DNA from: Allobosea vaviloviae
GTDB lineage: Bacteria; Pseudomonadota; Alphaproteobacteria; Rhizobiales; Beijerinckiaceae
NCBI RefSeq assembly: GCF_001298265.1
Contig: NZ_LGSZ01000031.1
Coordinates: forward strand, 62,001-126,000
DNA length: 64,000 bases
Direction: 5' to 3'
Below the pieces are notes generated by a model, which was not told the DNA's origin, did not search any database, and saw only the letters and a list, made by a program, of their open reading frames with translations. Every line of letters starts with the position of its first letter. The stretch's first letter is position 1. This document shows, one piece after another, positions 8,390 to 17,906 of this stretch. The translations under genes were made by a program, and so were the position numbers.

Positions 8390-9269
8390 GCCTGCAGCCG
8401 CCACCGCGCCGGTCAGGCCGCCGCGCAAGCCCACGCCTCCGCGCAAGCCTTGGCCGCTCCAGCTCAAGCTGGGGCTGGCCATCACCGGCTCCATTCTGCT
8501 GCTCGGGCTGCTCGCGCCTTGGATCGCGCCGCATCCCTGGGACACGATCTCGATGCGCACGCGCTTCCTGGCGCCGAACGCGACCTACTGGTTCGGCACC
8601 GACGAATATGGCCGCGACGTGCTCAGCCGGCTGCTGATGGGCGCGCGGCTGTCGATCGGCATGGGCGTGGCGGCGACGCTGGTCAGCCTTGCCATCGGCG
8701 TGCCGATGGGGCTCGCGGCAGGCTATTTCCGCGGCTGGATCGACGAGGCGCTAATGCGGCTGGCCGACGTGCTGATGGCGATCCCGCCGATCATGCTCGG
8801 CCTGCTGGTGCTGGCGGTGACCCCGCCTGCGCTCTGGAAGACCGCCATGGCGGTGGGATTCGTCTATATCCCGCCGATCGCGCGGCTGGCGCGCAGCGTC
8901 ACGCTGACGCTTGCCAACGAGGAGTTCATCCAGGCAGCGAAGGCGCGCGCGGAGAGCACATCCTACATCCTGTTCCGCGAGATCCTGCCCAATGCCTGGC
9001 CGCCGCTGATCGTGGAAGCCAGCCTGCGGGTGACCTACGCCATCCTGCTCGGCTCTGCCCTCTCCTTCCTCGGGCTCGGAGCCCAGCCGCCGAGTTCGGA
9101 CTGGGGGCTGATGATCTCGGAGGCGCGCTCCTTCCTCGACCGCGCGCCCTGGATCGCGCTGGCGCCCGGGCTCGCCATGTGTCTGCTGGTGGTCGGCATC
9201 AACCTGCTGGGCGACGGCGCCCGCGAGCGGCTCGACCCGCGCCTCAAGGCGCGGCTGGGGAAGGCTTAG
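8379..9269 (+). CDS. ABC transporter permease, DppC/OppC type
   Basis: 296 residues from the ATG at 8379, which overlaps the previous stop by 11 bp. A proline-rich cytoplasmic N-terminus (PPRKPTPPRKPW) precedes the first helix. The DppC hallmark WFGTDEYGRDVLSRLLMGAR follows at about residue 70. The coupling loop is FIQAAKARAESTSYILFREI with the following LPNAWPPLIVEASL. It completes the heterodimeric channel with the DppB-type partner. Confidence 0.93.
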   Translation: MSPEPAAATAPVRPPRKPTPPRKPWPLQLKLGLAITGSILLLGLLAPWIAPHPWDTISMRTRFLAPNATYWFGTDEYGRDVLSRLLMGARLSIGMGVAATLVSLAIGVPMGLAAGYFRGWIDEALMRLADVLMAIPPIMLGLLVLAVTPPALWKTAMAVGFVYIPPIARLARSVTLTLANEEFIQAAKARAESTSYILFREILPNAWPPLIVEASLRVTYAILLGSALSFLGLGAQPPSSDWGLMISEARSFLDRAPWIALAPGLAMCLLVVGINLLGDGARERLDPRLKARLGKA

Positions 9270-9273
9270 GGCC

Positions 9274-11148
9274 ATGCTCGAAATCGACGACCTGACGGTC
9301 CGCTATCGAACGGCCGGCGGCGAGATCGAGGCGCTGTCCTCGGTCACGCTCGAGGCCCGCAAGGGCTCGACGCTGGCGCTGGTCGGCGAATCCGGCTCTG
9401 GCAAGAGCACGATCGCGCTGGCCGCCATGGGGCTTTTGCCCGCCGAGGCGACGGTGCCGTTGGGGCGCATCCTGTTCGACGGCGCCGACATCCTGACGAT
9501 GGACGCGGAGGCCCGCCGGCAGTTGCGCGGCTCGCGCATCGGGCTCGTCTTCCAGGACCCGTTCTCGGTGCTGAACCCCAGCTTGCGCATCGGCGACCAG
9601 GTCGGCGAAGGCCTGGTGCATCATCGCGGCTTCACGGCCGAGCGCGCCTTTGCGCGGGCGATCGAACTCCTCGACGAGGTCGGCATCGTCAAGCCGGAGG
9701 CGGTCGCGAAAGCCTATCCGCATGAGCTGTCGGGCGGCATGCGCCAGCGCGCGCTGATCGCCGGCGCGCTCGCCTCGGAGCCCGAACTGCTGATCCTGGA
9801 CGAGCCGACCACGGCGCTCGACGTCACGATCGAAGCGCAGATCCTCGACCTGCTCGAGGACCTCAGGGTTCGACGCGGGCTGACGATGGTCTTCATCAGC
9901 CATAATCTCGGCGTGGTCCGACGCATCGCCGACGAGGTCGCGGTGCTCTATGGCGGCCAGATCGTCGAGCAGGGCGCGACCGAGGACGTGCTTCAGCGGC
10001 CCGTGCATCCCTATACCAAGGGGCTGCTCGCCGCGATCCCGCGCATCGGCCGCAGGATGGCGCGGCTCGCCGCCATCCCCGGCCGCCTGCCCGATCTGCG
10101 CAACCCGCCCGCCGGCTGCCGCTTCGCACCACGCTGCCCCTTCGCGACCGATGACAGCGACAAGCCGCAAAGGCTGCTTCCGGTCGGCGAGAGAATGGTT
10201 CGCTGCAGCTCGGCAGAGGCTCTGCGCGAGACGCCCTGGCCGGTTCAGCAGGAGACGGTGTCTGCCGCGACGGGCGCCGCACCGACCGGGTCAGGACCCG
10301 TCGTTGAGGTCGAAAACCTGACCAAGAGCTTCGTGCTCAGCCGGGGCGCGCTGCGCTGGGAGCGCTGGCGGCCGGTGCGGGATACGCTCAGCATCAAGCC
10401 GGTCGATGACATCTCGCTCACGATCGCGCCGGGCGAGGTCGTCGGCCTCGTCGGTGAATCGGGCTCGGGCAAGACCACGCTCGGCCGCACCATCCTGCGC
10501 CTGATCGAGGCCGATTCAGGTCTGATCCGCATCGCCGGCGAGACTGTCTCCGACAAGCCGCAAAGCGCACTGGAGGCCATGCGGCGCGCCGCGCAGATCG
10601 TCTTCCAGAATCCGGATTCTTCGCTCAACCCGCGCAAGACGATCCGCGAACTGCTCGGCCGCCCGATCGCACGCTTCGGTCTCGCGCCGAAGAGTGAAAT
10701 CCCCAAGCGGGTCGATGAGCTGCTCGACCTCATCAGGCTGCCGGCCCACTACGCCGACCGCTATGCCCACCAGATGAGCGGCGGCGAGAAGCAGCGCGTC
10801 GGCATAGCGCGCGCGCTGGCGACGCAGCCGAAATTCATCGTCTGCGACGAGCCGGTCTCGGCGCTCGACGTCTCCGTGCAGGCGGCGATCGTCAATTTGC
10901 TCGCCGATCTGCGCGACCGCCTCGGCGTCGCCTATCTCTTCATCTCGCACGACATCTCGGTGGTGGCCCATCTCGCAGACCGGGTCGCGGTGATGCATCA
11001 CGGCAAGATGGTCGAGATCGGCCCGGCCGAGCAGATCATGCAGGCGCCAACCCACCCCTACACGATCAAGCTGCTCTCGGCCGTTCCGAGGGTCGATGGT
11101 CCGCCGCTGGCGCGTGGCGAGACTGTCGCCGTCGATGCTCTGGCCTGA
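9274..11148 (+). CDS. Dipeptide/oligopeptide-type ABC transporter, fused double ATPase (DppD-DppF)
   Basis: 624 residues with two complete nucleotide-binding domains in one chain. Domain 1: Walker [19 protein letters not shown], signature LSGGMRQR, Walker [13 protein letters not shown]. It is followed by the cysteine-bearing oligopeptide C-terminal motif CRFAPRCPF. Domain 2: Walker [18 protein letters not shown], signature [15 protein letters not shown], Walker [13 protein letters not shown]. This is the common fused form of DppD and DppF (GsiA-like). It starts 4 bp after the permease stop and is the last gene of the operon before a convergent SDR. Confidence 0.93.
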   Translation: MLEIDDLTVRYRTAGGEIEALSSVTLEARKGSTLALVGESGSGKSTIALAAMGLLPAEATVPLGRILFDGADILTMDAEARRQLRGSRIGLVFQDPFSVLNPSLRIGDQVGEGLVHHRGFTAERAFARAIELLDEVGIVKPEAVAKAYPHELSGGMRQRALIAGALASEPELLILDEPTTALDVTIEAQILDLLEDLRVRRGLTMVFISHNLGVVRRIADEVAVLYGGQIVEQGATEDVLQRPVHPYTKGLLAAIPRIGRRMARLAAIPGRLPDLRNPPAGCRFAPRCPFATDDSDKPQRLLPVGERMVRCSSAEALRETPWPVQQETVSAATGAAPTGSGPVVEVENLTKSFVLSRGALRWERWRPVRDTLSIKPVDDISLTIAPGEVVGLVGESGSGKTTLGRTILRLIEADSGLIRIAGETVSDKPQSALEAMRRAAQIVFQNPDSSLNPRKTIRELLGRPIARFGLAPKSEIPKRVDELLDLIRLPAHYADRYAHQMSGGEKQRVGIARALATQPKFIVCDEPVSALDVSVQAAIVNLLADLRDRLGVAYLFISHDISVVAHLADRVAVMHHGKMVEIGPAEQIMQAPTHPYTIKLLSAVPRVDGPPLARGETVAVDALA

Positions 11149-11236
11149 GCGGGTCGACCGAGGGACTTCGGACAGGCGCCCGAGCCCCCTGCTTCGAGAC
11201 GCCGCGGCGCGGCTCCTTATCTGGAGGGCTGAAGTC

Positions 11237-12013
11237 CTAGGCCAGCATGCGCGTATCGCCGCAGACCGAGATTTCCTGGCCCGAGATCGTCTTGGCAAAG
11301 GACGAGGCGAGGAAGACGATCTGTTTGGCGATGTCGGCAGGGTCGACGAACTGCTTGATCGAAACGCCGGCGAATAGCCGCGCGGTCATTTCCTCATGCG
11401 AGACGTTGAAGCTGCGCGCCTTGTTGGCGATGACGCTCTGGATGCGCGGCCCCTCGACCAGGCCGGGGCAGATCGCATTGGCCCGGATGCCGAACTCGCC
11501 GAGTTCGGCGGAGAGCGCCTTGGTGAAGCCTATGACCCCCCATTTCGCCGCCGCATAGGGCGAGCGCAGCGGGAAGCCGTGCTTGCCGGCCTGGCTGGAG
11601 AGATTGACGATCGACGCGTTCTTCGACTGCTTGAGATAGGGCACGGCGAGCCGCGTGCAGTTGAACTGCCCGGTCAGGTCGATGGCGACGCAGGAATCCC
11701 AGTCCTCGGGCGCGATCTCGTCGACGCGGCCGGTGGGACCGGCGATGCCGGCATTGTTGACGAGGCAGTCGAGGCCGCCCAGTGCCGCCAGCGCCTCGTC
11801 CATGAGCCGGCCGACCGCGGCGCGATCCGAGACGTCGCACACCGACTGGGTCATCGCCGGGTCGCTCTGCGCCATCTCCGCCAGTGCGGCGCGGTCGACG
11901 TCGCAGATATGGACCTTCGCCCCCTCCGCCGCGAAGGCCCGCGCCGTGGCGCGGCCGATGCCATTGGCGCCAGCCGTCACCAGCACGCGCAAGCCCTTGA
12001 TCTGCAAGTCCAT
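11237..12013 (-). CDS. SDR family oxidoreductase
   Basis: 258 residues, a classical short-chain dehydrogenase. The cofactor motif is TAGANGIGRATARAFAAEG (TGxxxGIG with Ala in place of the first Gly). NNAG occurs as LVNNAGIAG. The catalytic set is Ser in LSSQAGKHG and Tyr-x3-Lys in YAAAKWG. The acidic residue after strand 2 (HICDVDRA) suggests NAD preference. It lies 27 bp downstream of the GntR gene on the same strand and is probably co-transcribed. It converges with the peptide transporter operon. The substrate, presumably an alcohol or hydroxy acid, is unknown. Confidence 0.9.
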   Translation of the reverse strand: MDLQIKGLRVLVTAGANGIGRATARAFAAEGAKVHICDVDRAALAEMAQSDPAMTQSVCDVSDRAAVGRLMDEALAALGGLDCLVNNAGIAGPTGRVDEIAPEDWDSCVAIDLTGQFNCTRLAVPYLKQSKNASIVNLSSQAGKHGFPLRSPYAAAKWGVIGFTKALSAELGEFGIRANAICPGLVEGPRIQSVIANKARSFNVSHEEMTARLFAGVSIKQFVDPADIAKQIVFLASSFAKTISGQEISVCGDTRMLA

Positions 12014-12040
12014 CCTGACGTCTCCCTGTCGCGATTGTGT

Positions 12041-12796
12041 TCAGGCGCTGAGCTGGCCCGTATCCTCGATATGCGCGGCTGCAGCCGTGATGTCGTCCTC
12101 CAGCGCGGAGCGGGCAGCCGCCCCATCTCGCCGGCGCAAGGCGTCGAGCAGCCGCGCATGGGCCTGCATGGCACTGCCACCTTTGAGGCGGCGCGGCTCG
12201 TCGCGCATGTCGAGGTTGAGGATGGGGCCAGCCTTCAGCCAAAGCCGCTCGATCATCTCGATCAGGCTCGGCATGCCGGCCGCCTCATAGAGCGCGAAAT
12301 GCAGGTCGCGATTGGCCGCCACAGCGCCCGCGCTGTCGGGCGGATCGGCGCTGGCGGCCTTGCGGAAATCCGCATCATGGGCGGCGATCCGCGCGATCTC
12401 CGAAGGTGTCGCCTTGCGCGCCGCTTCCTCGGCGGCAAAGCCCTCGACCACGAGCCGCAGCCGCGTCAACTCGCGGAACTGATCCAGCGAGAGCACCGGC
12501 ACCCGCACCGCCCTGCCCGGCAGAACCTCGAGCGCCCGGTCAGCGGCCAGCCGGCTGACGGCCTCGCGCACCGGCATCATCGAGACGCCCAATGCCTCGG
12601 CCACCCGCCGCAGCGAAAGCTTCTCGCCGGGAGCGAGGCGACCCGCGACAAGAAGCGCCCGCAGTTCGCCGGTGACCCGCTCGCCGAGCGTCTCGTGCTG
12701 AAGCGCGCCGATCTCGTCGAGGGCCGATCCGTCGGGCGCGGTCGCGGGAGCGATCCGCTCGATGGCGACAGGCAAGGGCTGGACAGGGGCGATCAT
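12041..12796 (-). CDS. GntR family transcriptional regulator (FCD domain)
   Basis: 251 residues from the ATG at 12796; a GTG eight codons upstream is possible but would lie inside the candidate operator. The winged helix (about residues 35-100) contains LSLRRVAEALGVSMMPVREA, the GntR signature. The rest is all-helical and matches the FCD ligand domain, with metal-site-like residues in RDLHFALYEAAG and a late histidine in MQAHARLLDALRRRD. It is divergent from the LIV transporter operon, with a perfect 12-bp palindrome between them, and upstream of the SDR. It probably represses both directions until an organic acid effector binds. Confidence 0.9.
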   Translation of the reverse strand: MIAPVQPLPVAIERIAPATAPDGSALDEIGALQHETLGERVTGELRALLVAGRLAPGEKLSLRRVAEALGVSMMPVREAVSRLAADRALEVLPGRAVRVPVLSLDQFRELTRLRLVVEGFAAEEAARKATPSEIARIAAHDADFRKAASADPPDSAGAVAANRDLHFALYEAAGMPSLIEMIERLWLKAGPILNLDMRDEPRRLKGGSAMQAHARLLDALRRRDGAAARSALEDDITAAAAHIEDTGQLSA

Positions 12797-12810
12797 GTCT
12801 GCCAACCTAA

Positions 12811-12822
12811 CTGTGATCACAG
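12811..12822. promoter_or_regulatory. Candidate GntR operator CTGTGATCACAG
   Basis: A perfect 12-bp palindrome, followed by a further half-site (AGATCACG). It lies 15 bp upstream of the GntR ATG and 82 bp upstream of the divergent LIV binding-protein gene. The size and central dyad fit FadR/FCD-type operators. Its role is inferred from position. Confidence 0.5.
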
Positions 12823-12903
12823 ATCACGACAAGCGGCATCAGACCGCTCGCCACAATCAGCCGACGCCGAAACGGTGCGGCACTCGTTCTGGGAGGAACG
12901 CCG

Positions 12904-14166
12904 ATGTCAGACCTGTTGAAGACGACCCGACTCTCGCGCCGGCAGGCGCTGGCCGGGCTCGGCGCCGGCGCCGCGACCGGGCTCATCGCCAGCCCGTCCC
13001 TCATCCTGGCTCAGACACCCGACGCAATCCGCTTCGGCCACCTGACGCCGCGCACCGGCTTTCTCGGGCCGCTCGGCGAATATGGCGTGATGGCGGTCGA
13101 TCTCGCGGTCGAGGAGATCAATGCGGCCGGCGGCGTCAACGGCCGCAAGCTCGAAGCGCTGAAGGAAGACTCGGTCAACCCGCAGACCGCCTCGACCAAG
13201 GCAGAGCGCATGATCGAGCGCGACAAGGTCGTCTGCATCCTTGGCGAGATTTCCTCGGCCTCGTGCCTGACGATCTCGCAGGTCGCGGCACGCAACAAGA
13301 CGCTCTTCGTCAACACGGGCGGCAATTCCGATGCGCTACGCGGCGAGAGCTGCAACCGCTACATGTTCCATGTCGAGCACCAGAACTCGATGTATGTGAA
13401 GAGCGCCGGCCGCTCGCTGATGGCGCAAGGGCTGGTGAAGGGCAAGAAGTGGTTCTCGCTGACCGCCGACTACGCTTTCGGCCATGATCTGAGCAAGGTC
13501 GCCAAGCGCTTCATGGAGGCCAATGGCGGCCAGTTCGCCGCCGACAAGCTGGTGCCGACCGACGCGACCGACTTCTCGGCGCTGCTGCTCGAAATCCGCG
13601 CGGCCAAGCCCGACCTCGTGATCTCGAACCTCGCCGGCAACCAGATCACCAACTTCCTGAAGCAGTATTCGGAGTTCGGCCTGACCTTCCCGGTCGCGGG
13701 CTTCGGCTTCGACACGGCGCTGGCCTGGGCCGCCGGCAAGGACAATTTCGGCGGCATCTGGCCCTGCGTCTGGCACCATTTGATCGACACCCCCGGCACC
13801 AAGGCTTTCGTTGCGGCCTTCACCAAGAAATACGGCAAGCCGCCCGAGAACCAGGCCTGGGGTGACTACATGGCCGTGAAGATCATGGCCCAGTCGATGA
13901 ACGAGCTGAAATCGACCGAGACCGCCAAGATCCTGGCGCATTGGGAGAAGGGCGCGAAGTTCGACGTGCTCAAGGGCCGCGAGGGCTATTTCCGCGCCTC
14001 CGACCACCAGCTCATCAGCGAGATGTACACCATCACCGCCCTGCCCGCCGCGCAGGTCAAGAACCAGTGGGACCTGTTCACCTCCTCAGCCCCGGTGCCC
14101 GGCCCCAACGAGGACATGGAGGTCATCGCCACCAGTGGCGACGAGGCGGTCTGCAAGATGAGCTGA
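12904..14166 (+). CDS. Branched-chain amino acid-type ABC transporter substrate-binding protein
   Basis: 420 residues. The N-terminus (TTRLSRRQALAGLGAGAATG) has a twin-arginine-like signal, so export may be by Tat. The mature protein begins at about QTPDAIRFGHLTPRTGFLG and follows the LivJ/Peripla_BP_6 pattern, with GVMAVDLAVEEINAAGGVNG, an IGEISSASCLTIS-like segment and a YAFGHDLSKVAKRF hinge region. A GGAGGAA ribosome site precedes the ATG. It heads the operon containing LivH and the LivMGF fusion. Cargo may be a hydroxy or keto acid rather than an amino acid, judging by the dehydrogenase and cleavage enzyme downstream. Confidence 0.92.
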   Translation: MSDLLKTTRLSRRQALAGLGAGAATGLIASPSLILAQTPDAIRFGHLTPRTGFLGPLGEYGVMAVDLAVEEINAAGGVNGRKLEALKEDSVNPQTASTKAERMIERDKVVCILGEISSASCLTISQVAARNKTLFVNTGGNSDALRGESCNRYMFHVEHQNSMYVKSAGRSLMAQGLVKGKKWFSLTADYAFGHDLSKVAKRFMEANGGQFAADKLVPTDATDFSALLLEIRAAKPDLVISNLAGNQITNFLKQYSEFGLTFPVAGFGFDTALAWAAGKDNFGGIWPCVWHHLIDTPGTKAFVAAFTKKYGKPPENQAWGDYMAVKIMAQSMNELKSTETAKILAHWEKGAKFDVLKGREGYFRASDHQLISEMYTITALPAAQVKNQWDLFTSSAPVPGPNEDMEVIATSGDEAVCKMS

Positions 14167-14174
14167 TGGCTCAT

Positions 14175-14269
14175 CCGTCATTCTCGGGCGGCGTGCAGCG
14201 CCGACCCGGGAATCTCGTGACGGGAGACCGCTGGTTTCCGAGATGGTCGGGTCAAGCCCGACCATGACG
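14175..14269. repeat. Palindromic intergenic repeat, type C, with internal 9-bp stem-loop
   Basis: The element runs from CCGTCATTCTCGGGCG to CATGACG. Inside, ATGGTCGGG-TCAAG-CCCGACCAT (14243-14265) is a perfect 9-bp stem with a 5-base loop. The same stem with loop CTTGT recurs at 19945-19967. It lies between the binding-protein stop and the LivH start. Confidence 0.7.
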
Positions 14270-14322
14270 CGCCATGATGAAGGGCCCTTCCCTGCAGCGC
14301 GCATTCCGATAGAGGCCATTCC

Positions 14323-15198
14323 TTGCTCACCCTCTTCATCCAGCAGGTGCTGAACGGGCTGCTCGACGGGGTCTATTACCTCCTGATCGCGCTCGGCCTG
14401 TCGCTGATCTTTTCGCTCGGCGGCATCGTCAACCTGGCCCATGGCGCCTTCTATGCGATCGGCGCCTATCTGACGATCGTGCTTGCCCCGCATATCGGCT
14501 TCGGCGGCGCCATGGTGGCCTCGCCGCTGCTGGTCGCGCTGATCGGCATTGTCGTCGAACGCAGCCTGTTCCAGCGCTTCTACCGATCGGACCCGATCCT
14601 CTCGTTGCTGCTGACCTTCGGGCTGGCTATGGTCGCGGAGCAGTCGCTGCGGATGATCTTCGGGGCGCCGCCGCTGTCCTTCTCGATTCCGCCGGCCTTG
14701 CGCGGCCAGATCTTCATCGGCGATTTCATCTATTCGCGTTACCGGGCGATGCTGCTCCTGATCGCGGCCGGGTGCGTGCTGGGGCTGTGGTTCCTGCTCC
14801 AGCGCACCGCTTTCGGCCGCGTCGTGCGGGCCGGCGTGCAGAACCCGGACATGGTTGGCGCGCTCGGCATCTCCCTGCAGCCCTACATGGTCGCGGTCGC
14901 CGGCATCGGCATCGGATTGGCGGGGCTGGCCGGTGTGCTGCTGGCGCCGATCTATTCGATCCATCCCGCCATGGGGCAGGAGATCATCACGCCGGCCTTC
15001 GTCGTGGTTGTCATCGGCGGACTCGGCTCCTTCTGGGGCGTGGTGGTGGCGGCCCTGATGGTCGGGCTGGTCAAGGGCATCACCATCGGGCTCGGCTACA
15101 CGCAATGGTCGACCGCGGTGATCTACCTGATGATGCTTCTGGTCCTGCTGTTCAGGCCACGCGGCCTGTTCGGCGAACGCATCCAGCGCTTCGAGTGA
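14323..15198 (+). CDS. Branched-chain amino acid-type ABC transporter permease LivH
   Basis: 291 residues starting at a TTG with AGAGG seven bases upstream; no better ATG is present. Hydrophobic helices run throughout. The LivH landmark LSLIFSLGGIVNLAHGAFYA (NLAHG motif) is near residue 40, and the coupling region is FGRVVRAGVQNPDMVGALG. It is an inner-membrane half of the LIV-type channel; the other half is the N-terminal part of the following fusion protein, which starts 8 bp downstream. Confidence 0.92.
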   Translation: MLTLFIQQVLNGLLDGVYYLLIALGLSLIFSLGGIVNLAHGAFYAIGAYLTIVLAPHIGFGGAMVASPLLVALIGIVVERSLFQRFYRSDPILSLLLTFGLAMVAEQSLRMIFGAPPLSFSIPPALRGQIFIGDFIYSRYRAMLLLIAAGCVLGLWFLLQRTAFGRVVRAGVQNPDMVGALGISLQPYMVAVAGIGIGLAGLAGVLLAPIYSIHPAMGQEIITPAFVVVVIGGLGSFWGVVVAALMVGLVKGITIGLGYTQWSTAVIYLMMLLVLLFRPRGLFGERIQRFE

Positions 15199-15205
15199 GG
15201 ACGCG

Positions 15206-17731
15206 ATGACACCCGCACAGCGCGACCACGCGCCCCTCTTCATCGCAGCTGCGGGGCTCCTGGCCCTGCCCTTCCTGATGCATGTCATCGGGCTCGGCAC
15301 GACGTCGGCGACCGAGATTGTCGTCTTCGCCATCGCCTGCATGGCGCTGAACATCCTCGTCGGCACGACAGGGCTGGTTTCCTTCGGCCATGGCGCCTGG
15401 TTCGGGCTGGCCGCCTATGCCGCCGGGCTGATCCAGCGCAACTGGCTGCCCGGCCAGTTCGCCCTGCCGATTCTGCTCGCCGTCCTGTTCGTCGGGCTGA
15501 TCGCCTTTGCGTTTGGGGCGCTGATCCTGCGCCGCAAGGGGGTCTATTTCTCGCTGCTGACGCTGGCTCTGGCGGCCATGACCTACTCCGTCGCCTTCCG
15601 CTGGACGGCTCTGACCGGCGGCGAGGACGGGCTCGGCGGCATCAAGCGTCCGCTCTTCCTGGGCATCGATTTCGAGCAGGCCTCGCGCTTCTATGTCCTG
15701 GTCGCGCTGATCGGCATGGCGGTGGTCTACGGCCTCTGGCGCTTCCACCGCTCGCCGGTGGGCACGGTGCTGGTGGCGATCCGCGAGAACGAGCAGCGCG
15801 CGCGTTTCCTCGGCTATGCCACCGACCGCTACAAGCTGATCGCCTTCACGCTCTCGGCGGCGCTGACGGGGCTGGCCGGCTCGCTGCTGCTGTTCAACAA
15901 CCGCATGACCTCGGCCGAGCCGATCTCGGTCGCCTTCTCCGGCGAATTGCTGGCGATGGTCGTCATCGGCGGCATGCGCTCCTTCCTGGGGCCGGCGCTG
16001 GGCGCACTGTTTTTCGTGATCTTCCGCGACTACCTCTCCAGCATCACGCCGAACTGGCTGTTCTGGTTCGGCCTACTCTTCGTCAGCTTCATCGTGTTCT
16101 CGCCGACCGGCCTCGTCGGCTTCGGCGAGCGCCTCTTGCGACCCTTCCGCAAGCAGGTCGCAGGCGATGCCGCAATGTCGGAACGCAAGGCCGGCACCGT
16201 GACGCTGCCGGCCTTCATGAAGTCCAGCGACCCTATCGATGGGCCGATCCTGACGGCACGGGGGCTCGCCAAGAGCTTTGGCGGCATCAAGGCGGTCGAG
16301 GGTGTCGACATCACCATGGCCGACCGCCAGCTGCATGCGCTGATCGGGCCCAACGGCGCCGGCAAGACCACGGCCTTCAACCTGATCTCGGGGCTGTTCC
16401 CGCCCGATCACGGGACGGTGCATCTGCGCGGTCGCCAGATCGGAGGGATGTCGCCCGAGGCGATCACGCAAGCCGGGATCGGGCGCGCGTTCCAGATCAC
16501 CAACCTGTTTCCGACGCTCTCGGTCGCGGAAAATGTGCGGCTCGCCGTGCAGGCCCGCGCCGCCGAGCGCTTCGGCTTCTGGCGGCCCTCGGCAGCGTTG
16601 GCGGAGGTCAACGCGCAGACGTCGACGGTGATCGACACGATGGGCCTGCGCGGCATCGAGACGGCGGAGGCCGGATCGCTGAGCTATGGCGGCCAGCGCC
16701 TGCTCGACATGAGCCTGGCGCTGGCGACGAAGCCGCGCGTGCTGCTGCTCGACGAGCCGCTGGCGGGCCTGGCGGCGGCCGAGCGCGAGCGTGTCGGCAA
16801 TTTGATCAAGTCGATCTCGACCGACCTGCCGGTGCTGCTGGTCGAGCACGACATCGACCGCGTCTTCGCCATCGCCGACCATGTCACGGTGATGAACGAG
16901 GGTTCGGTGCTGGTCGATGGCACGGTCGAGGATGCGCGCTCGTCGCCGCGCGTGCAGGAGATCTATATCGGCTCCGGCGCGCATGCGCTGGCGGAGAAGC
17001 CGCGCCAGAGCGCGGCCCGACCCGGCGTCCTGCTCGGCCTCGACAAGGTCGACACCTTCTACGGCAAGAGCCATATCCTGCGGCAGGTCTCGCTCGACGT
17101 GCACGAGAACGAGATCGTCGCGCTGCTCGGCCGCAACGGCGCCGGCAAGTCGACCCTGCTCAAGACCATCACCGGCATCGCCCCACCGGCGAGCGGCAGC
17201 GTCACGCTAGCCGGCCAGGACATCGCCGGACAGCCGCCCGCCGCGATCGCGCGGGCCGGCATTGCCTATGTGCCGCAGGGCCGCGGGCTCTTCGCAGGCA
17301 TGAGCGTCAAGGACAATATGGAGCTCGGGCGGCTCAAGCGCGTCACCGGCAACGGCACGCATTGGGACGACGAGAAGATCTTCGCCTTCTTCCCGCGCAT
17401 CAAGCAGCGCTGGCATTCGCCCGCCGACTACCTGTCGGGCGGCGAGCAGCAGATGGTGGCGGTGGCGCGCGCGCTTTCGGGCGATACCCGCGTGCTCCTG
17501 CTCGACGAGCCCTTCGAGGGGCTGGCGCCGGCTGTCGTGGAGGAGCTGTTCGAGGCCTTCGACAAGCTCCGCCAGGAGATCGCGATCGTGATCGTCGACC
17601 ACCATCTCGATCTCGCGCTGGCGCTGTCGGACCGGACCGTCGTGCTTGAGCGCGGCAGCGTCGTCCACACCGGCCCCTCACGCGCGCTGAGCCAGGATCT
17701 CGCGCTCCGGCGTCAGGTGTTGTGGCTGTGA
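15206..17731 (+). CDS. LivM-LivG-LivF triple fusion: ABC permease plus two ATPases
   Basis: 841 residues with no internal stop or frame change. Residues 1 to about 310 are the LivM permease (LVGTTGLVSFGHGAWFGL, and NEQRARFLGYATDRYKL as coupling loop). Residues about 345-585 are LivG: Walker A GPNGAGKTT near 381, LSYGGQRLLDMSLAL, Walker B VLLLDEPLAGLA near 512. Residues about 610-841 are LivF: Walker A GRNGAGKSTLLKTITG near 641, LSGGEQQMVAVARAL, Walker B VLLLDEPFEGLAPA near 764. LivM-LivG fusions are common in Hyphomicrobiales; having LivF on the same chain is unusual as far as I know. All motifs look intact, so a working transporter is expected. Confidence 0.93.
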   Translation: MTPAQRDHAPLFIAAAGLLALPFLMHVIGLGTTSATEIVVFAIACMALNILVGTTGLVSFGHGAWFGLAAYAAGLIQRNWLPGQFALPILLAVLFVGLIAFAFGALILRRKGVYFSLLTLALAAMTYSVAFRWTALTGGEDGLGGIKRPLFLGIDFEQASRFYVLVALIGMAVVYGLWRFHRSPVGTVLVAIRENEQRARFLGYATDRYKLIAFTLSAALTGLAGSLLLFNNRMTSAEPISVAFSGELLAMVVIGGMRSFLGPALGALFFVIFRDYLSSITPNWLFWFGLLFVSFIVFSPTGLVGFGERLLRPFRKQVAGDAAMSERKAGTVTLPAFMKSSDPIDGPILTARGLAKSFGGIKAVEGVDITMADRQLHALIGPNGAGKTTAFNLISGLFPPDHGTVHLRGRQIGGMSPEAITQAGIGRAFQITNLFPTLSVAENVRLAVQARAAERFGFWRPSAALAEVNAQTSTVIDTMGLRGIETAEAGSLSYGGQRLLDMSLALATKPRVLLLDEPLAGLAAAERERVGNLIKSISTDLPVLLVEHDIDRVFAIADHVTVMNEGSVLVDGTVEDARSSPRVQEIYIGSGAHALAEKPRQSAARPGVLLGLDKVDTFYGKSHILRQVSLDVHENEIVALLGRNGAGKSTLLKTITGIAPPASGSVTLAGQDIAGQPPAAIARAGIAYVPQGRGLFAGMSVKDNMELGRLKRVTGNGTHWDDEKIFAFFPRIKQRWHSPADYLSGGEQQMVAVARALSGDTRVLLLDEPFEGLAPAVVEELFEAFDKLRQEIAIVIVDHHLDLALALSDRTVVLERGSVVHTGPSRALSQDLALRRQVLWL

Positions 17732-17755
17732 CGTTCGAAACGTCCCGAACTTTGC

Positions 17756-17873
17756 GCCGTCATCCCGGGCGAAGCGAAGCGCAGACCCGGGATCCATGCC
17801 TGACCCTATCCGGCAAATGCTCCGGCATGGATCCCGGATCGGTGCCGCTGCGCGGCTTGTCCGGGATGACGGC
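17756..17873. repeat. Palindromic intergenic repeat, type A, copy 1
   Basis: The ends GCCGTCATCCCGG and CCGGGATGACGGC are perfect 13-bp inverted repeats. Nested inside are ACCCGGGATCCATGCC and GGCATGGATCCCGGAT. Near-identical copies occur at 36738-36841 and 52440-52542, so this is a dispersed REP-like family. This copy separates the LivMGF fusion from the dehydrogenase gene. Confidence 0.8.
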
Positions 17874-17906
17874 GCCTTTGTATCGAGTGGATCAGGAACT
17901 CTTCGC

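Noticed and set aside
15206-17731. Triple fusion as an artefact of missing stop codons
   Set aside because: The frame is continuous, with domain linkers of normal composition and no frame shift. Only read-level data could reopen this.
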